DNA from: CAYWBI01 sp964456445
Lineage (GTDB): Bacteria > Calditrichota > Calditrichia > Calditrichales > J004
Assembly: GCA_964456445.1 (NCBI GenBank)
Contig: CAYWBI010000001.1
Coordinates: 1-64,000 of the forward strand
Direction: 5' to 3'
Length of the DNA: 64,000 nt
In this document: positions 1-8,166 of the stretch, one piece after another
How the letters are laid out: each line of letters starts with the position of its first letter
Position numbering within the stretch: position 1 is the stretch's first letter
Position numbers and translations under genes: made by a program
The notes under the pieces: model-generated
The model's input: the letters and a program-made list of their open reading frames with translations, nothing else
What the model was told of the DNA's origin: nothing
Databases searched by the model: none

Positions 1-183
1 TATGTCCTGTTTGGAAAAATAGTTGGAAATCCTATTGACTTTTTACATAACAGGCGCAAAGAAAATAATAAAAAAACTTAGCGTTTTAGCGACTTGGCGG
101 TAAAAAAAGAAATCTAAAAAGTTGGCGACAAATATTGAAGTCATAATTTAGAACGCAAGGCGTCATTGAGCTGAATAGTAACA
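1..183. other. Non-coding left edge
   Basis: No open frame with a recognisable start or protein signature was found. The stretch is A/T-rich and lies downstream of the minus-strand TPR gene. Around 77-100 it holds two closely spaced TTAGCG words followed by ACTTGGCGG and a run of A; it resembles short dispersed intergenic repeats, but only one copy is visible here. A TTGACT at 35-40 has no matching -10 element 17 bases further on. Confidence 0.5.
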
Positions 184-1449
184 TCATTTTAGCAGTTTTT
201 TAGCAGACCGTGCTTGTTTGGTGTTGGGGTAGGTCTTTACTAATTCCTTTAAAATCTCTCTGGCATCGTTTTTCTTTTTTGGTCGTGAGAGCATTATTCG
301 CGCAGCGTCGAGCAAGAGAGCGGGGGCATCTCCACGCTGGGGGAAAAGTTGGGCAAGCAGAAGTAAATTTCTGCTTGCCTGTTGCGGATTTTTAAATATG
401 TTTTTATCAAGATAAATTATTCGTTGCAGGGCTACGCTTACTTGCGGGGCCCGGTTATAATCTTCTACAACCTGCATATAGACGGCCAACGCTTCATCGT
501 ATTTTTGGGATTCACTATATAACTTCCCGGCACGTAAAAGCGCATCCGCCCGGAAAGGACAATCAGGAAAGGCTTTTACCAATAAAAGATAATTGTTCAG
601 CGCCTCGTCCTTCTGCTTCAAATTGAAATCAAAAATTTGTGCCAAAAAATATTGGGCATCCGCGGTGGTGGCTGATTCCGACAGTTGATTTATAAGTTCC
701 AGTAAAAGGTGGCGGGCTTCGGTTGGATTCCGGAACTGTTCCAGTGCAAGATGTGCGAGACGCAGGTGTCCGCTGGCCGTAAACGTGGATTGTGGGTAAG
801 CGGTGATAAGCTGTTGCCAAGCGATCCAGGCGCGTACAAACAATTTATTACGCTTGTAAATATCACCTTGCCAGGAGAGGACCGCGTCAAAATCATTGGG
901 GTCGGCGCCGACAAATAAACGTTGATAGTTTTGGATATCATCCATCGTCCGTCTATCAAGAACCGGAATCTCAACGGCATGAAGAAAGCTTATAAAATCC
1001 AGATAGGCCAGGCGAAAATTATCTTCCGCCGGACGACCGTAAACCGTGTTGAGCATTTCAGGGTGCTTTGGCAAATACGGTGCATTCAGATTTTCTGCCA
1101 ATATGGAATCGGCCATATTGCGGGCATAAGACGCATGGGGGCTTTGACCATACACAATGATCAGCTTAAAAGAATTGAACAGTACATCCGAAGTTTTTCC
1201 GGAGACGCGGTACAGATTGATCAAATGAAACAGCAGGTCCGCTGAAATTGTGGCCGTCGGATGTAAAGTGATAAAGTTTTCGTCTGCCGCGATAAGTTGC
1301 GCACGGAGATTGGAATCGGGTTGATTAAAGCGTAAGTTGGCCTCCTCCAAAATATCCATGTTATCGCTGTCACTGTTCTGGGAAAACACGGAAACAGGCC
1401 AAAAGCCGCATACAACAAGAACGAAAAAAATAAGAGGTTGTATTCTCAT
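184..1449 (-). CDS. Secreted tetratricopeptide-repeat protein
   Basis: This 421-residue protein starts with a clear type I signal peptide (basic MRIQ, hydrophobic core to about residue 20, then SVFSQ), so it should be exported to the periplasm. From about residue 200 to the end it is made of helix-turn-helix TPR-like units spaced about 35 residues apart, with conserved alanine, tyrosine and proline positions such as AYPQSTF, AFPDCPF and YPNTKQA. Such repeats bind partner proteins and have no enzymatic function of their own. The start codon overlaps the stop of the upstream NFACT gene by one base (TAATG), so the two are probably cotranslated. The exact role is not recognisable; BamD-like or YbgF-like scaffolding is possible but unproven. 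Confidence 0.8.
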   Translation of the reverse strand: MRIQPLIFFVLVVCGFWPVSVFSQNSDSDNMDILEEANLRFNQPDSNLRAQLIAADENFITLHPTATISADLLFHLINLYRVSGKTSDVLFNSFKLIIVYGQSPHASYARNMADSILAENLNAPYLPKHPEMLNTVYGRPAEDNFRLAYLDFISFLHAVEIPVLDRRTMDDIQNYQRLFVGADPNDFDAVLSWQGDIYKRNKLFVRAWIAWQQLITAYPQSTFTASGHLRLAHLALEQFRNPTEARHLLLELINQLSESATTADAQYFLAQIFDFNLKQKDEALNNYLLLVKAFPDCPFRADALLRAGKLYSESQKYDEALAVYMQVVEDYNRAPQVSVALQRIIYLDKNIFKNPQQASRNLLLLAQLFPQRGDAPALLLDAARIMLSRPKKKNDAREILKELVKTYPNTKQARSAKKLLK

Positions 1450-3098
1450 TAGTTATTCAGACTTAAAGGTTCAACAAACATAACTTTTTCATTGCGTACA
1501 TTAACCGTTCCGGGCAAAGCTTTACGAATGCGTGTAACAAACCGGGCTTCGGTAAAAATAACCGGTACGGTGGCGGAATGCCTGGCCTTGCTGTTGGCTG
1601 CTGTTATCCGGGCCGCTTTTTCAAGAACAGCAGGCGGTATTTCACGTTGCCGGGAAAGTCTGCGTATAATTACATGTGATCCGCTAACCCCCTGGGCATG
1701 TAACCAAATATCCCATTTGTTTGCAAATGAAAAGGTTAGTAGGTCATTATTAATATTGTTCTTTCCGATAAATATATCCCATTCGCCTTCAATGATCAGT
1801 CTTTTAAAGGAAAACTTTAATCTATCTTGATCGGTACTTGATATATTTGTGCCGGGCAACAAATGCATGGCAATCAGTTTTTCTTCAAGTTTTTGCAGGG
1901 TTTTTATTGAACGGCTCTGCGCGTCCGTGGTTAATAGGTCAAGTTCCATGAGCTCTTTTACATACATGGATTTTTTAAGTTTCAATATTTCCAGTTTTTC
2001 ATTTTGATTTTTATATTTATTGAAATAATAGTTGGCATTTTCAGCAATCGATTTTGATGGATTCAATTTGATACCGATCAACTCGTTGCTGCCGTCAAGA
2101 ATGTTTTTGAGCTCAACATATTTACTGCCTTTTCGTATTTTATGCAGATTGGTCAATAATAAATTTCCCTTAAGATCAGCAACGTTTTTGTGTTTGTTTA
2201 TATCTTCCGCGTCATGAATACGCCCCATGGATATTTCGATGTTGTGACGGGCTTTTTGTAGCGCCTTGTTGATTTTATCTTTAAGCTTGATATAATTGCG
2301 TGCATAGGCACCTTTATACAGGAAGATATCCCAGGCCTTGTTGATATCCGCATATATTTCCGGTTGAAAACCCTGTCCCTCAAGATAAATACTCTTGAAT
2401 AAAGTAAGATGGTAACCCGCTTCCGGGTTTTTATATAAGTAGGCGGGCCCATACATAAATTCATGGTAAAAGTTTTTAAATATATCAAATAATTCGTCCG
2501 GTCGGTCCAAATCCCTGATTTTTGTTTTATTGTTAAAGCGACCGCGTGTCAATATTTCGTTTAGCATCAAGTTATTCAATGCAGGGCATTTGCTTTTAAG
2601 AAACGTGGTTACAGGCAGGTCCTTATCGGTATTTAGCAAATCGGTTAAACAATCCGTATCGGGCATTTGCAGCGTAATGGCCCTTTCGGGTGCTGCAATC
2701 TTTTGTGATGATTTAAATAAATCCGGATAATTTTTATCTGGATGGAATAAATACACATTGGCCGCGGGGCCATAAAATACCGCCTGAATTTCGTATGAAT
2801 CAATATTTAATATAAGGTGCTTGTTACCTGGAATACCCATAATATCTTTTATTGTTTTACCATATACGGCAGGAAAAAATTTGAATTTACGTCCTTTTTT
2901 CGAACCAGCATCTTTTAAAATAATATAAGGCCTGGCTTTATTGACGCCGAGAAGCAAACGCATTATCCCATGCTCCCTCTCCAGTAAAATCGTGAGTTCA
3001 TCCTTGTTCTCGGTGTATATAGACACAATTTGCGAACCTGTTATTTGCGCTTTTAGTTCGGTAATTTGACGAGAAAAGATAAAGTAGTTTTTTGTCAT
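1449..3098 (-). CDS. NFACT/Rqc2-like ribosome quality control protein
   Basis: The 549-residue protein has the NFACT layout: an N-terminal NFACT-N region (about 1-190), a helical middle with coiled-coil character (about 260-400) and a C-terminal NFACT-R (DUF814) domain marked by WDIWLHAQGVSGSHVIIR. Family members (RqcH, Rqc2/NEMF, formerly fibronectin-binding protein FbpA) bind stalled large ribosomal subunits with peptidyl-tRNA and recruit tRNA-Ala to add alanine tails. In this copy the Asp-Arg pair expected in the N domain is not obvious; the matching place reads PGNKHLILNI, so tailing activity is uncertain. It is the first gene of a two-gene minus-strand unit with the TPR protein and is divergent from yicC. 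Confidence 0.85.
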   Translation of the reverse strand: MTKNYFIFSRQITELKAQITGSQIVSIYTENKDELTILLEREHGIMRLLLGVNKARPYIILKDAGSKKGRKFKFFPAVYGKTIKDIMGIPGNKHLILNIDSYEIQAVFYGPAANVYLFHPDKNYPDLFKSSQKIAAPERAITLQMPDTDCLTDLLNTDKDLPVTTFLKSKCPALNNLMLNEILTRGRFNNKTKIRDLDRPDELFDIFKNFYHEFMYGPAYLYKNPEAGYHLTLFKSIYLEGQGFQPEIYADINKAWDIFLYKGAYARNYIKLKDKINKALQKARHNIEISMGRIHDAEDINKHKNVADLKGNLLLTNLHKIRKGSKYVELKNILDGSNELIGIKLNPSKSIAENANYYFNKYKNQNEKLEILKLKKSMYVKELMELDLLTTDAQSRSIKTLQKLEEKLIAMHLLPGTNISSTDQDRLKFSFKRLIIEGEWDIFIGKNNINNDLLTFSFANKWDIWLHAQGVSGSHVIIRRLSRQREIPPAVLEKAARITAANSKARHSATVPVIFTEARFVTRIRKALPGTVNVRNEKVMFVEPLSLNN

Positions 3099-3206
3099 TT
3101 TAGATATTTGTTTCCAGACTGTTTATTAAAAGGCAAAATATGCTTAAATTCGATTATTCCAAATAACTTAATACTTTTTTTTGATATTGATGTGATTTGG
3201 CTAACG

Positions 3207-3226
3207 TGCACAATAATCTTTGTGCA
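3207..3226. promoter_or_regulatory. Inverted repeat in divergent promoter region
   Basis: The 192-base gap between the divergent NFACT and yicC genes contains a perfect 7-base inverted repeat, TGCACAA and TTGTGCA, separated by 6 bases. This size and spacing suit a dimeric regulator. I could not place convincing -35/-10 pairs around it, so operator function is a guess. Confidence 0.3.
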
Positions 3227-3290
3227 TAATTTAATTGTTTGCCACATTCTTCTTATCGGTGATTTATAGATAAAATGAACGGGATTTGCA

Positions 3291-4166
3291 ATGAACAGCA
3301 TGACGGGTTACGGAAAAGCGGAAAATACAATCGATGGCATTACGATTGTCATCGAAATAAAAAGTGTCAACGGGCGTTATCTCGATATAAATTTCAGGAT
3401 GCCGGCGGCGTTAAACGCACAGGAAGCGCATCTTAAGAACCTGATAAAAAAACAGGTCTGCCGGGGAAAACTTGCGGTGTTTATAGATATCAAACAAGCC
3501 ATCGAAGAAAGCGGGGAAGCGCTTATTAATGAGAAACGTTTGGCAGGTTATATGCATGCCCTAAACGCTATCCGCCGCACATTTGATATAAGCGATCCGA
3601 TTCAACTGAGCCATGTCATGGCCTTCCCGGATATTTTTGAACAGGATATGGAGAAGCGGATCGATGACAACTTTTTAAACATCCTGATACAAACATTAAA
3701 CCAGGCCCTGGATGCGTTTATCAAAATGCGCACAAAAGAAGGAATGCATCTAAAAGAAGATATGGCATCGCGGGTAGAGCATATCCAGACACTGGCAGAT
3801 CGAATTGCGGAAATTGCCCCTGCTAACACACGTAAGGACTTTGAAAAATTATTAAACCGTTCGATTGATTTGATCGGTGCTCAGAAAATAGATAAAGAGC
3901 GGCTGGAACAGGAGATAGCGCTCATTTCCGATAAGGTGGATATCAGCGAAGAATGTACACGTCTGCAAAGCCACTTGATCCAATTTAAAAAAGAATTGCA
4001 AAAGGGCGGTGAACTGGGCAAGAAGCTGACCTTTTTATTGCAGGAAATGCACCGTGAGGCAAATACGATGAATTCAAAAACCACAAACATTAATGTGGCC
4101 CATGACGTTATCCTTATTAAGGAGGAAATTGAAAAAATCCGGGAGCAGGCACAAAATATTGAATGA
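3291..4166 (+). CDS. yicC: YicC family RNase/RNA-turnover protein
   Basis: At 291 residues this has the usual family length. It opens with MNSMTGYG, the invariant YicC N-terminal signature, and ends with the conserved EMHREANTMNSKTT block. YicC/YloC proteins have been described as endoribonucleases and as factors in small-RNA decay. The start at 3291 is fixed by the SMTGYG motif; an upstream ATG at 3275 lies in another frame. The gene is followed after 19 bases by guanylate kinase, the common yicC-gmk arrangement in many phyla. Confidence 0.93.
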   Translation: MNSMTGYGKAENTIDGITIVIEIKSVNGRYLDINFRMPAALNAQEAHLKNLIKKQVCRGKLAVFIDIKQAIEESGEALINEKRLAGYMHALNAIRRTFDISDPIQLSHVMAFPDIFEQDMEKRIDDNFLNILIQTLNQALDAFIKMRTKEGMHLKEDMASRVEHIQTLADRIAEIAPANTRKDFEKLLNRSIDLIGAQKIDKERLEQEIALISDKVDISEECTRLQSHLIQFKKELQKGGELGKKLTFLLQEMHREANTMNSKTTNINVAHDVILIKEEIEKIREQAQNIE

Positions 4167-4185
4167 TGAGGAAAACAGTAAAATT

Positions 4186-4752
4186 ATGGATAATTTGCCT
4201 ACAATCAAATCAAAACATCTTGTCTTCTCGGCCCCAAGTGGCGGCGGTAAAACGACAATTATAAAAAAACTTATGCCGATGTTTCCTCAGTTGGCGTTAT
4301 CGATATCGGCGACAACGCGTCCCAAAAGACCGGGTGAAGTGGATGGGGTTGATTATTTTTTCATGACGGTTGACCAATTTAATGAAGCTATGCGCAGAAA
4401 CCGTTTTCTCGAACATGAACAGGTGCATGGTAATTTTTATGGGACATTGCGCGAAAAGGTAGATGAAATGACCGCCAGCGGAAAAAGCGTGGTATTCGAT
4501 ATTGACGTCATGGGGGCGCAATCCATAAAAAAGGCTTACCCGGACTCTGTACTCTTTTTTATAAAACCACCGAGTGAAGAAGTACTCGTCAAACGCCTCC
4601 GGGACCGTATGAGCGAGGACGATAGAACCATCCGTAAAAGGCTGGAACGTATCCGCTTTGAGTATGACCAGGCTTATCATTTCGATCATGTGATCCTAAA
4701 TGATGATCTGGATAAGGCTGTTGAAGATGTAAAAAATCTTATTCTTTCTTAA
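4186..4752 (+). CDS. gmk: Guanylate kinase
   Basis: Guanylate kinase phosphorylates GMP or dGMP to the diphosphate with ATP. The 188-residue product carries the P-loop SAPSGGGKTT at residues 15-24, the GMP-binding segment TTRPKRPGEVDGVDYFF, and the lid segment around RMSEDDRTIRKRL. I chose the ATG at 4186 because it puts the P-loop at the usual distance from the N-terminus; the same frame is open upstream to 4093, but that part overlaps yicC and matches nothing in the family. A GAGG sits about 13 bases upstream. Neither strand encodes the RNA polymerase omega subunit (rpoZ) between gmk and coaB, where it often lies. Confidence 0.95.
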   Translation: MDNLPTIKSKHLVFSAPSGGGKTTIIKKLMPMFPQLALSISATTRPKRPGEVDGVDYFFMTVDQFNEAMRRNRFLEHEQVHGNFYGTLREKVDEMTASGKSVVFDIDVMGAQSIKKAYPDSVLFFIKPPSEEVLVKRLRDRMSEDDRTIRKRLERIRFEYDQAYHFDHVILNDDLDKAVEDVKNLILS

Positions 4753-4761
4753 GAAGATACC

Positions 4762-5775
4762 ATGCAACTACAGATCATTGACCGCACCAGTGGAAAGCTC
4801 TGGTTTGTGATACAGCATCTAAAAAAGATTACAGATGCGGGTATAAAACTTCAAATCCCGTCCGATACGCATCAGAAATACCGGCCATTATGGGATATAC
4901 TTGCGCCAAACGTTAATGTTGCTCCGGCCGCATCGAGCGAAGTAAAATTGGTTTTTATCGATAAGCGGGAGCAGGTGCATGGGGCGGATAGTGATTGTTT
5001 GTATTTCACTGTTGGGAAGGTAGATGGGGGAGGCGACGCTGGCTTTATTCCGGTTTGTGAAAAAGACGGAATGCCAGACAGTAGCGATGTGCTGGATATG
5101 CTTTGGCGGAAATTTACCATGCATGATTTCGTATCCAGACGCTTGCTTATAAGCGCTGGTCCTACAGCTGAAGATATCGATCCGGTGCGCTTCCTTACAA
5201 ACCGTTCCAGCGGTAAAATGGGTATTGCGCTTGCCCGTGCCGCTTATATCCGCGGGGCAGAGGTGATGCTTGTCTGTGGGCCGTCATCTGTACGGGTGCC
5301 CGCTTATTTAAATTGTGTCCGGGTACGCTCCGCAGCCGAGATGTACCAGGCCCTGGATGAATTGATAACCAATAGCGATATATTTATTTCGTCCGCGGCT
5401 GTAGCGGATTATACCCTGGGGGAACAATCGGTACATAAAATAAAAAAAGGCAGGGGCAACTTAAAACTTAGCCTAAGAAGGACAACCGATATATTATCGG
5501 CCCTAAAAGAAAAGAAACAGGCAGGGCAGCTTTTTGTTGGCTTTTCCGTGGAAACGCAGCATCTGTATAAAAATTCCCTGGAAAAACTTCATCGCAAGGG
5601 CCTGGATATTATCATCGCCAATGATCCCGGAGAAGAAGGCGCGGGGTTTGCATCAGAAACAAACCGTGTACTGATCATATCAAATAAGGAAAGCAAACAA
5701 CTCTCCTTAATGAGCAAATTTGAAACATCAAATCATATTCTGGACTACATCGAAAATTATGCAAAATATTCTTGA
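4762..5775 (+). CDS. coaB: Phosphopantothenate-cysteine ligase (CoaB-type), no CoaC domain
   Basis: The C-terminal two thirds (about residues 125-335) is the CoaB half of CoaBC, which joins 4'-phosphopantothenate and cysteine in coenzyme A synthesis. It has SAGPTAEDIDPVRFLTNRSS with the following GKMG, the AAVADY motif and KIKKG. The N-terminal 125 residues do not resemble the flavin-dependent CoaC decarboxylase: I see no glycine-rich start, no active-site His motif and no PASANT-like segment, and the region is too short. Either CoaC is encoded elsewhere or this part is a degenerate remnant. The gene follows gmk by 9 bases and overlaps the uracil-DNA glycosylase gene, so it is in one operon with both. 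Confidence 0.82.
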   Translation: MQLQIIDRTSGKLWFVIQHLKKITDAGIKLQIPSDTHQKYRPLWDILAPNVNVAPAASSEVKLVFIDKREQVHGADSDCLYFTVGKVDGGGDAGFIPVCEKDGMPDSSDVLDMLWRKFTMHDFVSRRLLISAGPTAEDIDPVRFLTNRSSGKMGIALARAAYIRGAEVMLVCGPSSVRVPAYLNCVRVRSAAEMYQALDELITNSDIFISSAAVADYTLGEQSVHKIKKGRGNLKLSLRRTTDILSALKEKKQAGQLFVGFSVETQHLYKNSLEKLHRKGLDIIIANDPGEEGAGFASETNRVLIISNKESKQLSLMSKFETSNHILDYIENYAKYS

Positions 5776-6517
5776 TGACGTATTACAAGCCTTAAAATGG
5801 CAACAAACTGTTTTTGGCGACACTGTTTACATGGACGGCGAGATTGGATTAGAACCATCAATTGAACTTCCGGCACAGCCTGTGGTCAGGTCAGCGTCAA
5901 GCGTTGTCAGAAAGGGGACCAAAAAGGAAAAAACGGCCTTTTCCGAAAGCCTTATCCACCAAAACGATCCGGATATGCAGCGTTTTTATCATGAAATAAA
6001 CCACTGTGCCAAATGTGAGCTTTCCAAAACCCGTACAAATTTTGTTTTTGGCATGGGCAATCCCAAGGCGGATATCCTTTTTGTAGGCGAGGCACCGGGC
6101 CGTGACGAGGACCTAAATGGCCTGCCATTTGTTGGCAGGGCGGGAAAACTGCTGGAAAAAATGCTGCATGCCATGCATCTTAAGCGTGAAGACGTTTATA
6201 TTGCCAATGTTTTAAAATGCCGTCCACCAGGTAATCGTGATCCGTTGCCCGATGAAGTGTCGCAATGTGAGCCTTACCTAAAAAGACAAATTGAAATGAT
6301 CTCCCCGAAAATCATTGTCGGTCTTGGCCGCATTTCTGCCCAGGTGCTGTTAAAAACCACAGATTCCCTGACACGGATGCGGGAACAGGATCATAGTTAT
6401 CAGGATATCCCTTTTATTGTGACCTATCATCCGGCAGCGTTACTGCGTAACCCACGCTGGAAAAAAAATGCCTGGGATGATTTAAAAAAAATAAACCACA
6501 TCCTTTCCCGGGCGTAA
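5759..6517 (+). CDS. Family 4 uracil-DNA glycosylase (4Fe-4S)
   Basis: This enzyme removes uracil from DNA after cytosine deamination. The 252-residue product has an acidic, variable N-terminal 80 residues and then the family-4 core: CAKCEL giving two cluster cysteines, GEAPGRDEDLNGLPFVGRAG as the catalytic and uracil-pocket motif, NVLKCRPPGNRDP with the third cysteine, SQCEPYL with the fourth, and the late VTYHPAALLR loop. The ATG at 5759 lies inside the end of coaB with a 17-base overlap, and its reading frame extends upstream to 5720 without homology. Overlap suggests translational coupling to coaB. Confidence 0.92.
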   Translation: MQNILDDVLQALKWQQTVFGDTVYMDGEIGLEPSIELPAQPVVRSASSVVRKGTKKEKTAFSESLIHQNDPDMQRFYHEINHCAKCELSKTRTNFVFGMGNPKADILFVGEAPGRDEDLNGLPFVGRAGKLLEKMLHAMHLKREDVYIANVLKCRPPGNRDPLPDEVSQCEPYLKRQIEMISPKIIVGLGRISAQVLLKTTDSLTRMREQDHSYQDIPFIVTYHPAALLRNPRWKKNAWDDLKKINHILSRA

Positions 6518-6594
6518 GAGAAAATATATAATTGAAATATTTATGGCCTGATTAATGAGCGATAAGATTTAATTTAAATGTCCGGTAAATTTTA

Positions 6595-6623
6595 TTGACT
6601 TTGAACAGATATAAAACTATCCT
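6595..6623 (+). promoter_or_regulatory. Probable sigma-70-type promoter for dnaB
   Basis: TTGACT at 6595-6600 and TATCCT at 6618-6623 are separated by exactly 17 bases. The pair sits about 90 bases upstream of the dnaB start in a 198-base intergenic gap, which fits an independent start of the dnaB-rel-greA series. Confidence 0.55.
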
Positions 6624-6664
6624 TTAATAAGAAAAACTTAAAAAATTTAGAACATAATACACAG

Positions 6665-6693
6665 CCTTCCGAATCGGATTTTAACTCGGAAGG
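6665..6693 (+). other. Hairpin in dnaB leader
   Basis: A perfect 8-base stem, CCTTCCGA pairing with TCGGAAGG, surrounds a 13-base loop. It is followed by TTTGCTATTT rather than a clean T-run, so it could be a weak terminator for the upstream operon or a leader structure of dnaB, whose GGAG ribosome-binding site begins about 11 bases downstream. Confidence 0.45.
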
Positions 6694-6715
6694 TTTGCTA
6701 TTTGGAGCCCGTTAA

Positions 6716-8110
6716 ATGACTGATTCAAACATGACCGAAAACTATCTTAAAACGCCGCCTCAGGCAATTGAAATTGAGCAAAAGGTTTTAGGCGCGTTAT
6801 TGCTGGACGAAGAAGCGGTATCCATTTCAATCGAATCGATTGATCCCAGTTTTTTTTACCGGGAAGCGCATAAAATAATATTTAAAGTTGTTTCCGAGAT
6901 GTTCGATGCGCGCAAGGAGATAGACTTAGTTACGCTGAGTGAGGAACTAAAACGTCAAAATCAATTTGATGCGGTGGGGGGCGCCTTTTACTTAACGGAA
7001 TTATTGAACAGCACACCATCATCGGCCAATATTGGTAATTACCTGGAAATTGTCAAACAAAAGGCCCTTTCCAGGATGTTGATCAAGGAATGTTCCGATA
7101 TCATTGGAAAAGCATATTCTCAAAATGATGAAGTAGAGACCTTGCTTGACCAGGCCGAGTCTAAAATATTTGAAATATCTGAAAAACGGATGCAGAAAGG
7201 ATTTGCCGGTATCCAAAAAATTCTGCATGCCACCTTTGAGCGAATTGATGAATTGTATCATAATAATACCACGGGTGTAACAGGTGTGGCCTCCGGGTAT
7301 AAAAAACTGGATGAGATGACGGCCGGTTTCCAGGAAGCCGATTTCCTGGTTCTGGCGGGCCGGCCCAGTATGGGGAAAACGGCGTTTGCGCTTAATCTTG
7401 CTCGAAATGCAGCCATAGGTCATGGTCAACCTGTCGGAATATTTAGTCTTGAGATGTCTGCGGAAGCACTGGTAACGCGCTTGCTTTGTACCGAGGCAAA
7501 AGTAAACCAAATGGCTGTGCGCACCGGGAAATTATCCAAACAAGAGATGGAGCGGCTGACAAAACATGCATCCACTCTGATGAGCGCACCAATCTACATC
7601 GATGATACGGCATCATTAAACGTTCTGGAACTTCGGGCAAAAGCACGCCGTTTAAAGTCAGAAGCCCATATCCAGATGCTTGTGATCGATTATTTACAGT
7701 TAATGGACGGTACGAAGGGGGAAAACCGGCAACAGGAAATTACACATATTTCCCGCTCGATAAAAGGGATAGCCAAGGAACTTCAGATTCCCGTTATTGC
7801 GCTGTCCCAACTTTCGCGCGCAACCGAAACGCGGGATAAATCGAAGAGACCGCAGCTCTCGGACCTTAGGGAATCGGGCGCTATTGAGCAGGATGCGGAT
7901 GTTGTGTTTTTCGTTTACCGTCCGGAATATTACAACATCAGCGAATTTGAGGACGGGACAGGTACGCATAACATGTGTGAAATTATTATTGGTAAACAAA
8001 GGAACGGACCGGTTGGCAGCGTTCGGCTGACCTTTTTAAAAGAGTTTGGTAAATTTGGCGATCCAAGCGCGTTCCATGAAACTGCGGTATTAAGTTCCGC
8101 GGATTTCTAA
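6716..8110 (+). CDS. dnaB: Replicative DNA helicase DnaB
   Basis: DnaB is the hexameric helicase that unwinds DNA ahead of the replication fork. The 464 residues contain the N-terminal helical domain (about 13-115, starting TPPQAIEIEQKVLGALLLD), the RecA-like core with Walker A GRPSMGKTAFALNLA near residue 220, Walker B LVIDYLQLM, and the SQLSRATETR and DLRESGAIEQDADVV motifs near the end. No intein is present. ATG at 6716 follows GGAG by 8 bases; a second ATG five codons on is possible. A promoter and hairpin precede it, and rel follows after 56 bases. Confidence 0.97.
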   Translation: MTDSNMTENYLKTPPQAIEIEQKVLGALLLDEEAVSISIESIDPSFFYREAHKIIFKVVSEMFDARKEIDLVTLSEELKRQNQFDAVGGAFYLTELLNSTPSSANIGNYLEIVKQKALSRMLIKECSDIIGKAYSQNDEVETLLDQAESKIFEISEKRMQKGFAGIQKILHATFERIDELYHNNTTGVTGVASGYKKLDEMTAGFQEADFLVLAGRPSMGKTAFALNLARNAAIGHGQPVGIFSLEMSAEALVTRLLCTEAKVNQMAVRTGKLSKQEMERLTKHASTLMSAPIYIDDTASLNVLELRAKARRLKSEAHIQMLVIDYLQLMDGTKGENRQQEITHISRSIKGIAKELQIPVIALSQLSRATETRDKSKRPQLSDLRESGAIEQDADVVFFVYRPEYYNISEFEDGTGTHNMCEIIIGKQRNGPVGSVRLTFLKEFGKFGDPSAFHETAVLSSADF

Positions 8111-8166
8111 GATAAAAGCGATATACAATTTAATTAAATTAAACAGTACAATCAGATTATAAAAAC

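Noticed and set aside
35..63. Promoter-like TTGACT near the left end
   Set aside because: The -35 has no acceptable -10 at 16-18 bases and no plus-strand gene follows within the first kilobase.
690..1245. Antisense and shadow frames inside the TPR gene
   Set aside because: They overlap a coherent secreted TPR protein and have no domain or composition of their own.
4093..4185. Longer gmk start
   Set aside because: The extra 31 residues overlap yicC, have no similarity to guanylate kinases and would push the P-loop too far from the N-terminus.
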